A stretch of DNA of 64,000 nt from Ideonella sp. (GTDB lineage: Bacteria; Pseudomonadota; Gammaproteobacteria; Burkholderiales; Burkholderiaceae_C), in contig JABTUC010000001.1 of assembly GCA_015075545.1 (NCBI GenBank), positions 434,001 to 498,000 on the forward strand, in the 5' to 3' direction. Numbering within the stretch: the stretch's first letter is position 1; every line of letters starts with the position of its first letter. Of this stretch, positions 57,646 to 64,000 are shown one piece after another. A model generated the notes under the pieces. That model saw only the letters and a list, made by a program, of their open reading frames with translations. It had not been told where the DNA came from and did no database searches. Both the position numbers and the translations under genes were made by a program.

Positions 57646-59280
57646 TCACGCCGCCTCCTTCAGGAAGGTTTCGTCGAAGCGGATCGGCTCGCGATAGCGG
57701 CCGAACACGCCGACCAGCCGCTGCGTGATCTCGCCGACGCTGGCGTACGCCTTCACCGCCTGCACGATGGCGGGCATCGTGTTGGCGCCCGAGCGCGCCG
57801 CGGCCTCGACGCGCGCCAGCGCGATGGCCACCGCGCCGGCATCGCGCTCGGCGCGCACGCGCTCGAGCGAGGCGATCTGCTTGCGCGCGTCGTCGACCTT
57901 GTACGGGTGCATCTCGACCGGGCGCTCGCCGTCGGCGCCGTCGCTGCGGTAGCGGTTGACGCCGACCTTGGGGAACGCACCGGATTCGATCGCGCGCTGC
58001 ATGCGGTAGGCCTGCGCCGACACCTGCGACTGGATGACGCCCTCGGTCACCAGCTTGACGATGCCGCCGGCGGCGTCGGTGCGCTCGATGATGCGGCGCA
58101 TCTCGTCGCGCATGCGGTTGGTCAGCGTCTCGACGTAGAACGAGCCGCCCAGCGGATCGACCGTCTCGGCCAGGCCCATCTCCTCGACCAGCAGCTGCAT
58201 CGTGCGCAGCGAGATGCGCTGCGCGTACTCGCTCGGGATGGTGTAGGCCTCGTCGTAGCAGCACAGCGCCATCGTCTGCGCGCCCGACAGCGCGGCGATC
58301 AGCGCGTAGTAGGCGCCGCGCACGATGTTGTTCTCGGGCTGCTCGAGCGTCAGCCCGCCGCCGCCGCCGCCGGCGATCATGCGCAGCCACATCGAGCCGG
58401 GCGCCTTGGCGCCGTACTGCTCCTTCATGATCTGCGCCCACAGGCCGCGGCCGGCGCGGAACTTGGCGACCTGCTCGAACAGGTTGCCGAAGATGTTGAA
58501 GTTGTACGACAGCCGGCCGGCGAACTCGTCGACCGGCACGCCGCGCTTGATCACCTCGTCGGCGTAGGCGCGCGCGATGCAGAACGCCCACGCCATCTCC
58601 TGCGTCGGCGTCGCGCCCGACTCGCGGATGTGGTAGCCGCACACCGACACCGGGCTGTACTTCGGCGCGTGCTCGGCGCAGTACTCGATGGTGTCGCCCA
58701 CCAGCCGGATCGACGGCTGCACCGGATAGACCCAGGTGCCGCGGCCGATGAACTCCTTGAGGATGTCGTTCTGCGCCGTGCCGCGCAGCGTCTTCAGGTC
58801 GAAGCCGCGCTTCTCGGCCATCGCCAGGTACATCGCGATCAGGATCGCGGCCGCGCCATTGATGGTCAGCGAGACGGTGATCTTGTCGAGGTCGATGCCG
58901 TCGAACGCGATCTCGAAGTCGCGCAGCGTGTCCACCGCCATGCCGACGCGGCCGACCTCGCCCTCGGCCTGCGGATCGTCGGAATCGATGCCGCACTGCG
59001 TGGCGAGGTCGAACGCGACGTTGAGCCCGGTCTGGCCGTTGGCGATCAGAAACTTGAAGCGCTGGTTGGTGTCGGCCGCGTTGGCGAAGCCGGTGTACTG
59101 CCGCATCGTGAACGGCTGCTTGCGGTACATCAGCGGGTGGATGCCGCGCGTGAACGGGTACTCGCCGGGCGCACCGAGCATGGCCAGGCCACCGCTGGCG
59201 GCGAGATCGTCGGCGGTGTACAGCGGCTGGATCGAAAGGCCCGACTCGTTGATCACCGGGCGGGTACTGGATGTGGCCAT
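57646..59280 (-). CDS. B12-dependent acyl-CoA mutase large subunit (methylmalonyl-CoA mutase family, split form)
   Basis: TIM-barrel catalytic subunit of 544 residues without a cobalamin domain, which is encoded separately by the next upstream gene. It has the family core PFTRGIHPLMYRKQPFTMRQ, then YTGF, and the substrate-channel run GLNVAFDLATQCGIDSDDPQ, as well as GTAQNDILKEFIGRGTWVYP and VCGYHIRESGATPTQEMAWA. At the position that is Tyr89 in methylmalonyl-CoA mutase (Ile90 in 2-hydroxyisobutyryl-CoA mutase, Phe in isobutyryl-CoA mutase) it has Tyr62. That favours a substrate with a free carboxylate, such as methylmalonyl- or ethylmalonyl-CoA. The sequence around it is not a perfect match to classical MCM, so I leave the substrate open. 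Confidence 0.9.
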   Translation of the reverse strand: MATSSTRPVINESGLSIQPLYTADDLAASGGLAMLGAPGEYPFTRGIHPLMYRKQPFTMRQYTGFANAADTNQRFKFLIANGQTGLNVAFDLATQCGIDSDDPQAEGEVGRVGMAVDTLRDFEIAFDGIDLDKITVSLTINGAAAILIAMYLAMAEKRGFDLKTLRGTAQNDILKEFIGRGTWVYPVQPSIRLVGDTIEYCAEHAPKYSPVSVCGYHIRESGATPTQEMAWAFCIARAYADEVIKRGVPVDEFAGRLSYNFNIFGNLFEQVAKFRAGRGLWAQIMKEQYGAKAPGSMWLRMIAGGGGGGLTLEQPENNIVRGAYYALIAALSGAQTMALCCYDEAYTIPSEYAQRISLRTMQLLVEEMGLAETVDPLGGSFYVETLTNRMRDEMRRIIERTDAAGGIVKLVTEGVIQSQVSAQAYRMQRAIESGAFPKVGVNRYRSDGADGERPVEMHPYKVDDARKQIASLERVRAERDAGAVAIALARVEAAARSGANTMPAIVQAVKAYASVGEITQRLVGVFGRYREPIRFDETFLKEAA

Positions 59281-59281
59281 G

Positions 59282-59803
59282 TCAGTTGCTCCGTGCACGC
59301 GACTTGTCCTGGGCGTCCTTTCCAAGTGGCCGCCGCGCAACCGGCTCTGCCGGGCCGCTGGCGGCGCCCCCTGGGGGGAGGCGGCCGGAGGCCGCTTCGG
59401 GGGGCGCCTTGACGTTGGCCTTGATGAAATCGGTGATCGCGTCGAGCTTGGAGCCGGTGGCGAACACCGCGTCGAAGCCGAGCGCACGCAGCGCGTCGTG
59501 GTCGCTCACCGGGATGTTGCCGCCGAAGATCCAGAGCTTGTCCTGCAGCCCCGCCTGCTCGAGCAGCGGCTTCAGGCGCTCGCCGAACGCGAGGTGCGCG
59601 CCGGCCATGCTCGACAGCGCGATCACGTCGGCGTCGAACTGCAGCGCGGCGTCGCGCACCTGCTCGGGGCTCTGGCGCAGGCCGGTGTAGTGCACGTCGA
59701 AGCCGGCGTCGAGCAACGCGCGCGCCACCACCTTGGCGCCCTGGTCGTGGCCGTCGAGGCCGGGCTTGGCGAGTACGACCCTGATGGTGCGGCCAGCATT
59801 CAT
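59282..59803 (-). CDS. Cobalamin-binding small subunit of acyl-CoA mutase
   Basis: B12-binding subunit of 173 residues partnering the large subunit that follows 1 base downstream. The DxHxxG motif is at 17-22 (DGHDQG), with His19 as lower axial ligand; ADVIALSSMAGAHLAFG and LWIFGGNIPVSDHDALRALG complete the Rossmann-like domain. After residue about 132 the protein has a proline- and alanine-rich tail (from KAPPEAASGRLPPGG) encoded by a GC-rich palindromic repeat at 59363-59408, which is probably not part of the B12 fold. It begins at 59803, overlapping the acyl-CoA dehydrogenase stop by 4 bases. Confidence 0.95.
   Translation of the reverse strand: MNAGRTIRVVLAKPGLDGHDQGAKVVARALLDAGFDVHYTGLRQSPEQVRDAALQFDADVIALSSMAGAHLAFGERLKPLLEQAGLQDKLWIFGGNIPVSDHDALRALGFDAVFATGSKLDAITDFIKANVKAPPEAASGRLPPGGAASGPAEPVARRPLGKDAQDKSRARSN
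59363..59408. repeat. GC-rich two-stem palindromic repeat inside the mutase small-subunit gene
   Basis: GGCGCCCC (59363-59370) pairs with GGGGCGCC (59401-59408), and between them GCGGCC (59381-59386) pairs with GGCCGC (59390-59395), making a nested two-stem structure. It lies in the 3' coding part of the small subunit and extends the protein by a low-complexity tail. The same kind of element occurs at other sites of the window. Confidence 0.65.
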
Positions 59804-60933
59804 GCGGCGATCTCCTTGGCGATGATCAGTTTGAGGATTTCGCTGGTGCCCCCGCCGATCAGCGTGAAGCGCACGTCGCGCAGGTAGCGCTGCACCGGGT
59901 ACTCCATCGCGTAGCCGTAGCTGGCGAACACGCGCGCGGCCTGGTCGCACACCGTGGCCGCGGTCTCGGTGGCGTGCAGCTTGGCCATCGCGGCCTCCTT
60001 GTGGTGCGGCTTGCCCGCGGCATGCAGCCAGGCGGCGTAGCGCACCAGGTGCACCGCCGATTCGAGCGCGGTGGCCATTTCGGCGAGCTTGAGCTGGATC
60101 GCCTGGAAGCGGTTGATCGGCTTGCCGAACTGCGCGCGCTCGGCTGCGTACTGGCGCGCCGCGTCGAGCGCGGCGCGCGCGACGCCGAGCGCCATCGCGC
60201 CGGTGATGATGCGGATCTCGGCCAGCAGCTTGCGCAGGTGCTGCTCGCCGTCGCCCTCTTCCTTCGACAGGCGGTGCGAGTCGGGAACGAAGCAGCCGTC
60301 GAACGCGAGCTGCGAGGTCGGCAGCGCCCACACGCCCATCTTGTGGATCTCGCGGCCGACGTGCACGCCCTTGAAGTGGCGCTCGACTAGGAAGATGGTC
60401 AGGCGCTTGGCATCGCCCGCCTTGGCGAACACGGTGAAGAAATCGGCCACCGGTGCCGAGGTGACCCAGGTCTTCTGGCCGTCGAGCAGGTAGCCGCCTT
60501 CGACCTTGCGCGCGCTGGTGGCGATGCCGTCGAGGTCGGAGCCCGCGTTGGGCTCGGTCATGCACACGGCGCCGATCTTGTCGCCCGCGAGCGCGGGCTT
60601 CAGCAGGCGCTCGACGATGTCGGCGTTGCCCAGCAGGTGCAGGAACTTGGTGCCCATCAGCGACTGCATCGCCGCCGCACCGGCGAGCGACATCGAGCCG
60701 CGCGCGATCTCCTCGAGCGCGAGCGCGAACTCGGGCAGAGCGAGCCCCGAGCCGCCGACGCTCTCGGGGTAGCGCAGCCCGAAGAAGCCCAGGCGCCCCA
60801 GTTCGCCGAACAACTCGCGCGGAAAGGCACGCGCCTCGTCGAGCGCTGCCGCCTGCGGCACGACGCGCTGATCGACGAAGCGCGCGAACGCGTCGCGGAT
60901 CGCGCGCTGGTCGTCGCTGAGGTCGAAGTTCAT
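59800..60933 (-). CDS. Acyl-CoA dehydrogenase family protein
   Basis: FAD-dependent acyl-CoA dehydrogenase of 377 residues, with flavin-binding AVCMTEPNAGSDLDGIATSA and the C-terminal VQRYLRDVRFTLIGGGTSEI. In medium-chain enzymes the catalytic Glu376 lies at IYEGTSQ; here the aligned stretch is IGGGTSE, with Gly at that position, as in groups where the base comes from elsewhere (for example isovaleryl-CoA dehydrogenase, which uses helix G). The start at 60933 is MNFDLSDDQRAIRDAFARFV. It overlaps the mutase small-subunit gene by 4 bases. Together they suggest that a branched or dicarboxylic acyl-CoA is both rearranged and oxidised. Confidence 0.93.
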   Translation of the reverse strand: MNFDLSDDQRAIRDAFARFVDQRVVPQAAALDEARAFPRELFGELGRLGFFGLRYPESVGGSGLALPEFALALEEIARGSMSLAGAAAMQSLMGTKFLHLLGNADIVERLLKPALAGDKIGAVCMTEPNAGSDLDGIATSARKVEGGYLLDGQKTWVTSAPVADFFTVFAKAGDAKRLTIFLVERHFKGVHVGREIHKMGVWALPTSQLAFDGCFVPDSHRLSKEEGDGEQHLRKLLAEIRIITGAMALGVARAALDAARQYAAERAQFGKPINRFQAIQLKLAEMATALESAVHLVRYAAWLHAAGKPHHKEAAMAKLHATETAATVCDQAARVFASYGYAMEYPVQRYLRDVRFTLIGGGTSEILKLIIAKEIAA

Positions 60934-60942
60934 GAGTCACTT

Positions 60943-60979
60943 CCTCTCCCGCCTGCGGGAGAGGGTTGGGGTGAGGGGG
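60943..60979. repeat. Perfect 10-base-stem hairpin of a widespread proteobacterial intergenic repeat
   Basis: CCTCTCCCGC (60943-60952) and GCGGGAGAGG (60955-60964) form a perfect stem with a 2-base loop, followed by GTTGGGGTGAGGGGG. This CCTCACCCC-AACC-CTCTCCCGC type element is a common dispersed intergenic repeat in many Proteobacteria. It fills the 61-base gap between hyuB and the acyl-CoA dehydrogenase gene. Confidence 0.85.
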
Positions 60980-60994
60980 CGATACGAGCCGTGC

Positions 60995-62710
60995 TCACGG
61001 CAGCTCGGCCTCGGTCATGCCGTAGTCGCGCAGCGCCGCCTCGCGCGAGATCACGCCGTTGCGCACCTCTTCGCGCAGCACCTTGCGGTCGCGCCGCGCC
61101 GGGTCGCCCCAGCCGCCGCCGCCGTTGGCCACCTGGTGGTACACGGTGCCCCGGGGCACACCGGTGATCAGATCCTTGTTCTTCGGCACCACGGTCGTGC
61201 CGTCGGGGTAGGTGAGGCGGATGAAGTTCAGCCCCGCGCCGTGGCCGCCCGCGAGGCCGAAGGCGCCCTCGAAGTCGCCGTCGCCGAAGGTGACGAGCTG
61301 GGTGTCGTCCGAGCCGATCTCGAACACGGTCTCGACGCCGAGGCCGCCGCGCCACTGGCCGGGGCCTGCGGAGTCGGCGAGCAGCTCGTGCTTGATCAGC
61401 CGGTGCGGCGTCTGCTGCTCGAACATCTCGTAGTCCTGATCGAGCACGCCGCCTGAGGCGTCGATCATGCCGATGTGGTCGTAGCCGTCGCAGCCCTTCA
61501 TCGCGCCCGAGCCGCCCTTCAGGCCCATGAAGCCGATGTCGACGTAGGCCTCGTTCTTGCCCGGGTCGGTGCCGGTGGTCAGCGAGCACAGCAGGTTGTT
61601 CCAGCCGGCGGTGACGCGCTCGGGCATCACCGGACTCAACGCGCGCTGGATCGCGTCGGCGTTGGGCGGGCACAGGTGATTGCCGAAGGTGGTGGCCTTC
61701 GGATACGCCGCGTTGAGGATCGTGCCCTCGGGGATCACGATCTCGATCGGCTCGACCATGCCCTCGTTGTGCGGGATGTCGGGGTTCACCATCTGCAGCA
61801 GCGTCAGGATGGTGGCCGACGCGCTCGACGTGAAGGTGCCGTTGACGAAGCCGTTGGTCTGCGCGTCGGTGCGCGAGTAGTCGAAGGTGATCGAACGGTC
61901 GCGCACCTCGACGTCGACGCGGATCGTGTACTTGCTGCCGACGTTGCGGCCGTCGTAGTAGACGTAGCCCTCGCCCGCGTACTTGCCGTTGGGGATCTTG
62001 GCGATCTCGGCTTCCATCATGCGCCGCGTGGCGTCGAACAGGGCCTGCTTGTGCGCCTCGAAGCTCGGCAGGCCGTACTTCGTGATCAGCTCGAGCAGGC
62101 GGCGCTCGCCGACCGCGCAGGCGCCCATCTCGGCCTTCATGTCGTGCTGCACGATGTCGAGGCGGATGTTGGCGAAGATCAGGTTCCACACGTCGCGCCT
62201 GAGCTTGCCGCGCTCGACCACCTTGACCGCCGGGATGCGCAGCGCCTCCTGCCAGACCTCGACCGCGTTGGGGTTGTAGCCGCCGCGCACGTTGCCGCCG
62301 ATGTCGGCCTGGTGGCCCTTGACCGCCGTCCAGCCGACCAGCGTGTCGCCGTGGAACACCGGCTTGAACACCGCGACGTCGTTGTTCTGGTTGCCCAGCG
62401 AGAAGACGTCGTTGTGGAAGAACACGTCGCCGGGGTAGATCTCGCCGTCGAAGGTCTTGCGGATGTGCTTGCACACCGGCGCCAGCGAGAACGCCAGGAT
62501 CGGCAGGTTCTCGGTCTGCTCGAGCATGCGGCCTTCGGCGTCGTACAGGCCGGTGACGTAGTCCTTGGCCTCGCACAGGATGGGGCTGCGCGTGGTGCGC
62601 TCCATCGAGATGCTCATCTCGTCGGTGATCGCCTTGAAGGTGCGCGCGTACACCGACAGCAGGATCGGGTCGACCGCGGTCTGGTCGATGACCTTCGTCA
62701 TGTCGTTCAT
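60995..62710 (-). CDS. Hydantoinase/oxoprolinase B-type subunit (HyuB)
   Basis: Carboxyl-end subunit of the ATP-dependent 5-oxoprolinase/N-methylhydantoinase family (also acetone-carboxylase- and caprolactamase-like). The 571-residue protein shows KAITDEMSISMERTTRSPIL at the N-terminus, YPGDVFFHNDVFSLGNQNND, and GQWRGGLGVETVFEIGSDDT with GGGGWGDPARRDRKVLREEV at the end. The N-terminal MNDMTKVIDQTAVDPILLSV sets the start at 62710. It is separated from the HyuA-like gene by a 548-base repeat-containing gap, although partner genes of this family are normally adjacent. Substrate unknown. Confidence 0.94.
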   Translation of the reverse strand: MNDMTKVIDQTAVDPILLSVYARTFKAITDEMSISMERTTRSPILCEAKDYVTGLYDAEGRMLEQTENLPILAFSLAPVCKHIRKTFDGEIYPGDVFFHNDVFSLGNQNNDVAVFKPVFHGDTLVGWTAVKGHQADIGGNVRGGYNPNAVEVWQEALRIPAVKVVERGKLRRDVWNLIFANIRLDIVQHDMKAEMGACAVGERRLLELITKYGLPSFEAHKQALFDATRRMMEAEIAKIPNGKYAGEGYVYYDGRNVGSKYTIRVDVEVRDRSITFDYSRTDAQTNGFVNGTFTSSASATILTLLQMVNPDIPHNEGMVEPIEIVIPEGTILNAAYPKATTFGNHLCPPNADAIQRALSPVMPERVTAGWNNLLCSLTTGTDPGKNEAYVDIGFMGLKGGSGAMKGCDGYDHIGMIDASGGVLDQDYEMFEQQTPHRLIKHELLADSAGPGQWRGGLGVETVFEIGSDDTQLVTFGDGDFEGAFGLAGGHGAGLNFIRLTYPDGTTVVPKNKDLITGVPRGTVYHQVANGGGGWGDPARRDRKVLREEVRNGVISREAALRDYGMTEAELP

Positions 62711-63258
62711 GTTGGTTGCTCCGACATTGGTAGACCGCGCGAGGCACAGCCGCGGCCGGACGCAGTGCGTCGACCGAGCGAGCTAAAGCCGCGGCCGGGC
62801 GCAGTGCGTCGACCGAGCGGGGCAAAGCCGCGGTCGGGTATGCGCCGGCGCTCGTTCACGAGGCGCCCGCTGCGGTCGAAACCTGCGGCAGCTCGGCTCG
62901 GCGCGCCATGCGTCGCAACGCCACGAAGCGTCGCTGCGCGGACAATCGGCGCGAGTCCGTGCCGCGGTGGGGCGCGCTCATTGACCTGGCTCCTCAGCGC
63001 CGAGCGGCGCTGCGCGCAGGAGACCGGAAGTCCGGCGCCGCAGGCGCGATGCGGACCGGCGAGGACGCCGTGAAGTTCGCGGCGCGTTCAGCGCCGCGGA
63101 CGGCGGTGCCGCAGCCGCCCTCGTGGCGCGAGCATCGCAGCGGAGTCGGCCCGCAGGGCCGACCGCCACAGTAGGAGCCCCTACCGGGCACCGCCCGCCG
63201 CGCCGCGCAAAGACCCCTGCAGGCGTGCACCCAACGAAGCCGCCAAAGCGCGTCCGTC
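62711..63258. other. Gap between hyuB and hyuA with 39-base tandem repeats and no clear gene
   Basis: No convincing gene is present. Short frames here, for example on the plus strand at 62908-63174, lack normal codon pattern and consist largely of repeat-like text. Tandem repeats fill the proximal part, 62748-62840. The remainder (62841-63258) is GC-rich and made of short low-complexity blocks, including GTTCGCGGCGCG and CCGCAGGGCCGACC. The region separates two genes that are usually adjacent, so it may be a recent insertion of repeat material. Confidence 0.6.
62748..62840. repeat. 39-base tandem repeat, two full copies and a partial third
   Basis: Units start at 62748, 62787 and 62826 with a period of exactly 39 bases. 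Each begins AGCCGCGGCCGG and continues with CGCAGTGCGTCGACCGAGC (third copy truncated after about 15 bases). The first two differ at only a few positions. There are no spacers between units, so this is not a CRISPR array. The period is a multiple of three. Confidence 0.85.
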
Positions 63259-64000
63259 TCATGCCAGCGCCTCCTGTTTGGCCGACTGGCGACCGAGCAG
63301 ATCTTCGCGCCCCTTGGCGTACAGCACGAACGAGCCGAGCGCGTCGACCGTGCAGTCGAACGAGTCGCTGACGAAGATCGCGGTGGTCTGCTGCTCGATC
63401 AGCGCCGGGCCGGCGATGCGGTGGCCGCAGCGTAGGCGGTGACCGTCGTAGACCGGCACCGCAGCGAACGCGTCGCGCTCGGGGATGTACATGCTGCGCC
63501 GGCCCTTCGCGGCCGCACTGGCATCGGCCGCGCCCGGCGTGTCGCGCCGGTAGGCCGGCCGCTCGGTGGCGCCGATCGCCTGCAGCCGCACGTTGATGAT
63601 CTCCACCGGGCTGCCTTCGGCCTCCAGCGTGTAGCCGAAGAGACGCTGGTGCTCGGCGTGGAAGGCGCGCGCGATCGCGGCACCGTCGCGGCGCTCGATC
63701 GCCGCCAGCGGCACCGGCACCGACACCTCGTGGTACTGCTTCAGGTACCGGCAATCGAGCCGCAGCTCGAAGCGCTGCGCGGCGGGGGCGACGCGCTCGT
63801 CGGCGAGCGCCGCTGCGCCGTCGGCGCGCATCTGCCCCACCAGCGCGGCCAGGCGCGGCCAGTCGAGCTGCTCGAGCCGCGCGACGAAGGTGCGCACGAA
63901 GTCGTGCTTCAGCTCGCCCATCAGCATGCCGAACGCGCACAGCACCGACGCCTCGCGCGGCACGATCTGCAGCGGCACCTGCAGCTCGGTGCAGATCAGG
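63259..64000 (-). CDS. Hydantoinase/oxoprolinase A-type subunit (HyuA), C-terminal part (5' end outside window)
   Basis: C-terminal part of the A subunit of an ATP-dependent hydantoinase/oxoprolinase, about 247 residues visible and open at the right window edge. The stretch ICTELQVPLQIVPREASVLC, followed by AFGMLMGELKHDFVRTFV, and later FHAEHQRLFGYTLEAEGSPV with IINVRLQAIG, are typical of the C-terminal region of HyuA. AGPALIEQQTTAIFVSDSF is the conserved segment near the end. It pairs with hyuB 548 bases downstream on the same strand. The N-terminal ATP-binding domain would lie beyond position 64000. Confidence 0.92.
   Translation of the reverse strand, partial: LICTELQVPLQIVPREASVLCAFGMLMGELKHDFVRTFVARLEQLDWPRLAALVGQMRADGAAALADERVAPAAQRFELRLDCRYLKQYHEVSVPVPLAAIERRDGAAIARAFHAEHQRLFGYTLEAEGSPVEIINVRLQAIGATERPAYRRDTPGAADASAAAKGRRSMYIPERDAFAAVPVYDGHRLRCGHRIAGPALIEQQTTAIFVSDSFDCTVDALGSFVLYAKGREDLLGRQSAKQEALA

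Noticed and set aside
57646-59280. 2-Hydroxyisobutyryl-CoA mutase
   Set aside because: The diagnostic Ile is Tyr62 and the FDLATQCG run resembles methylmalonyl-type mutases instead.
62748-62840. CRISPR array
   Set aside because: Units are contiguous with no spacers, are GC-rich, number fewer than three complete copies, and no cas genes are near.
62908-63174. Small plus-strand gene in the hyuA-hyuB gap
   Set aside because: Low complexity, no homologous-looking domain, no ribosome-binding site, and it overlaps repeat-type sequence.

Overview
The window comes from a very GC-rich bacterium, most likely a member of the Burkholderiales (Betaproteobacteria) close to the Rubrivivax/Leptothrix/Methylibium group. 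The reasons are the codon bias, the order of the hemE-priA and atp genes, a Bug-type periplasmic binding protein, and GC-rich hairpin repeats between genes. It is ordinary chromosome: I found no rRNA, tRNA, CRISPR array, transposase or phage gene.

Positions 1-3463 (minus strand) hold the housekeeping genes priA (cut by the window edge) and hemE, with a 407-base gap between them. Positions 3501-12751 (plus strand) are the most distinctive region. A CreB/CreC-type two-component system is followed by a secreted VIT + von Willebrand A protein that ends in a PEP-CTERM-like sorting tail. Then come an exosortase, a small protein with an EpsI-like motif, and a membrane-anchored GT51 peptidoglycan glycosyltransferase that lacks a transpeptidase domain. 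The last four genes overlap by 4-8 bases. LemA and two TPM-domain proteins follow. I read this as a one-target protein-sorting and cell-envelope module under a cell-wall-stress sensor, placed between hemE and the atp operon.

Positions 12836-20133 (minus) are the complete F1Fo ATP synthase operon atpIBEFHAGDC with a good -10 element. Positions 20235-35852 are a mosaic of small units: a metallo-beta-lactamase-fold hydrolase, an aldose-1-epimerase-like protein, an acetyltransferase, a cytochrome b/cytochrome c' pair, an AlaX editing protein with a repeat-encoded tail, VOC and PhzF proteins, and an exporter-aminotransferase-dehydratase operon. That operon faces a MocR regulator across a 12-base perfect inverted repeat. 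An unrecognised protein, a second EamA exporter, a second acetyltransferase, gshB and a DUF4143 ATPase with a 22-base near-palindrome upstream complete the stretch.

Positions 35922-64000 (almost all minus) are catabolic: NnrS, a fused indolepyruvate:ferredoxin oxidoreductase, a Bug protein, a 3-hydroxyacyl-CoA dehydrogenase/enoyl-CoA hydratase fusion, TrpB2, an alpha/beta hydrolase, an acyl-CoA ligase and a branched-chain-amino-acid-type ABC transporter with fused LivM-LivG. Then come a class III CoA-transferase homologue, a three-subunit molybdenum hydroxylase with a frameshift in its large subunit, a split B12-dependent acyl-CoA mutase, an acyl-CoA dehydrogenase and hydantoinase/oxoprolinase subunits. 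The layout suggests uptake, CoA activation, hydroxylation and carbon-skeleton rearrangement of an organic acid or cyclic compound, but the substrate cannot be read from the sequence.
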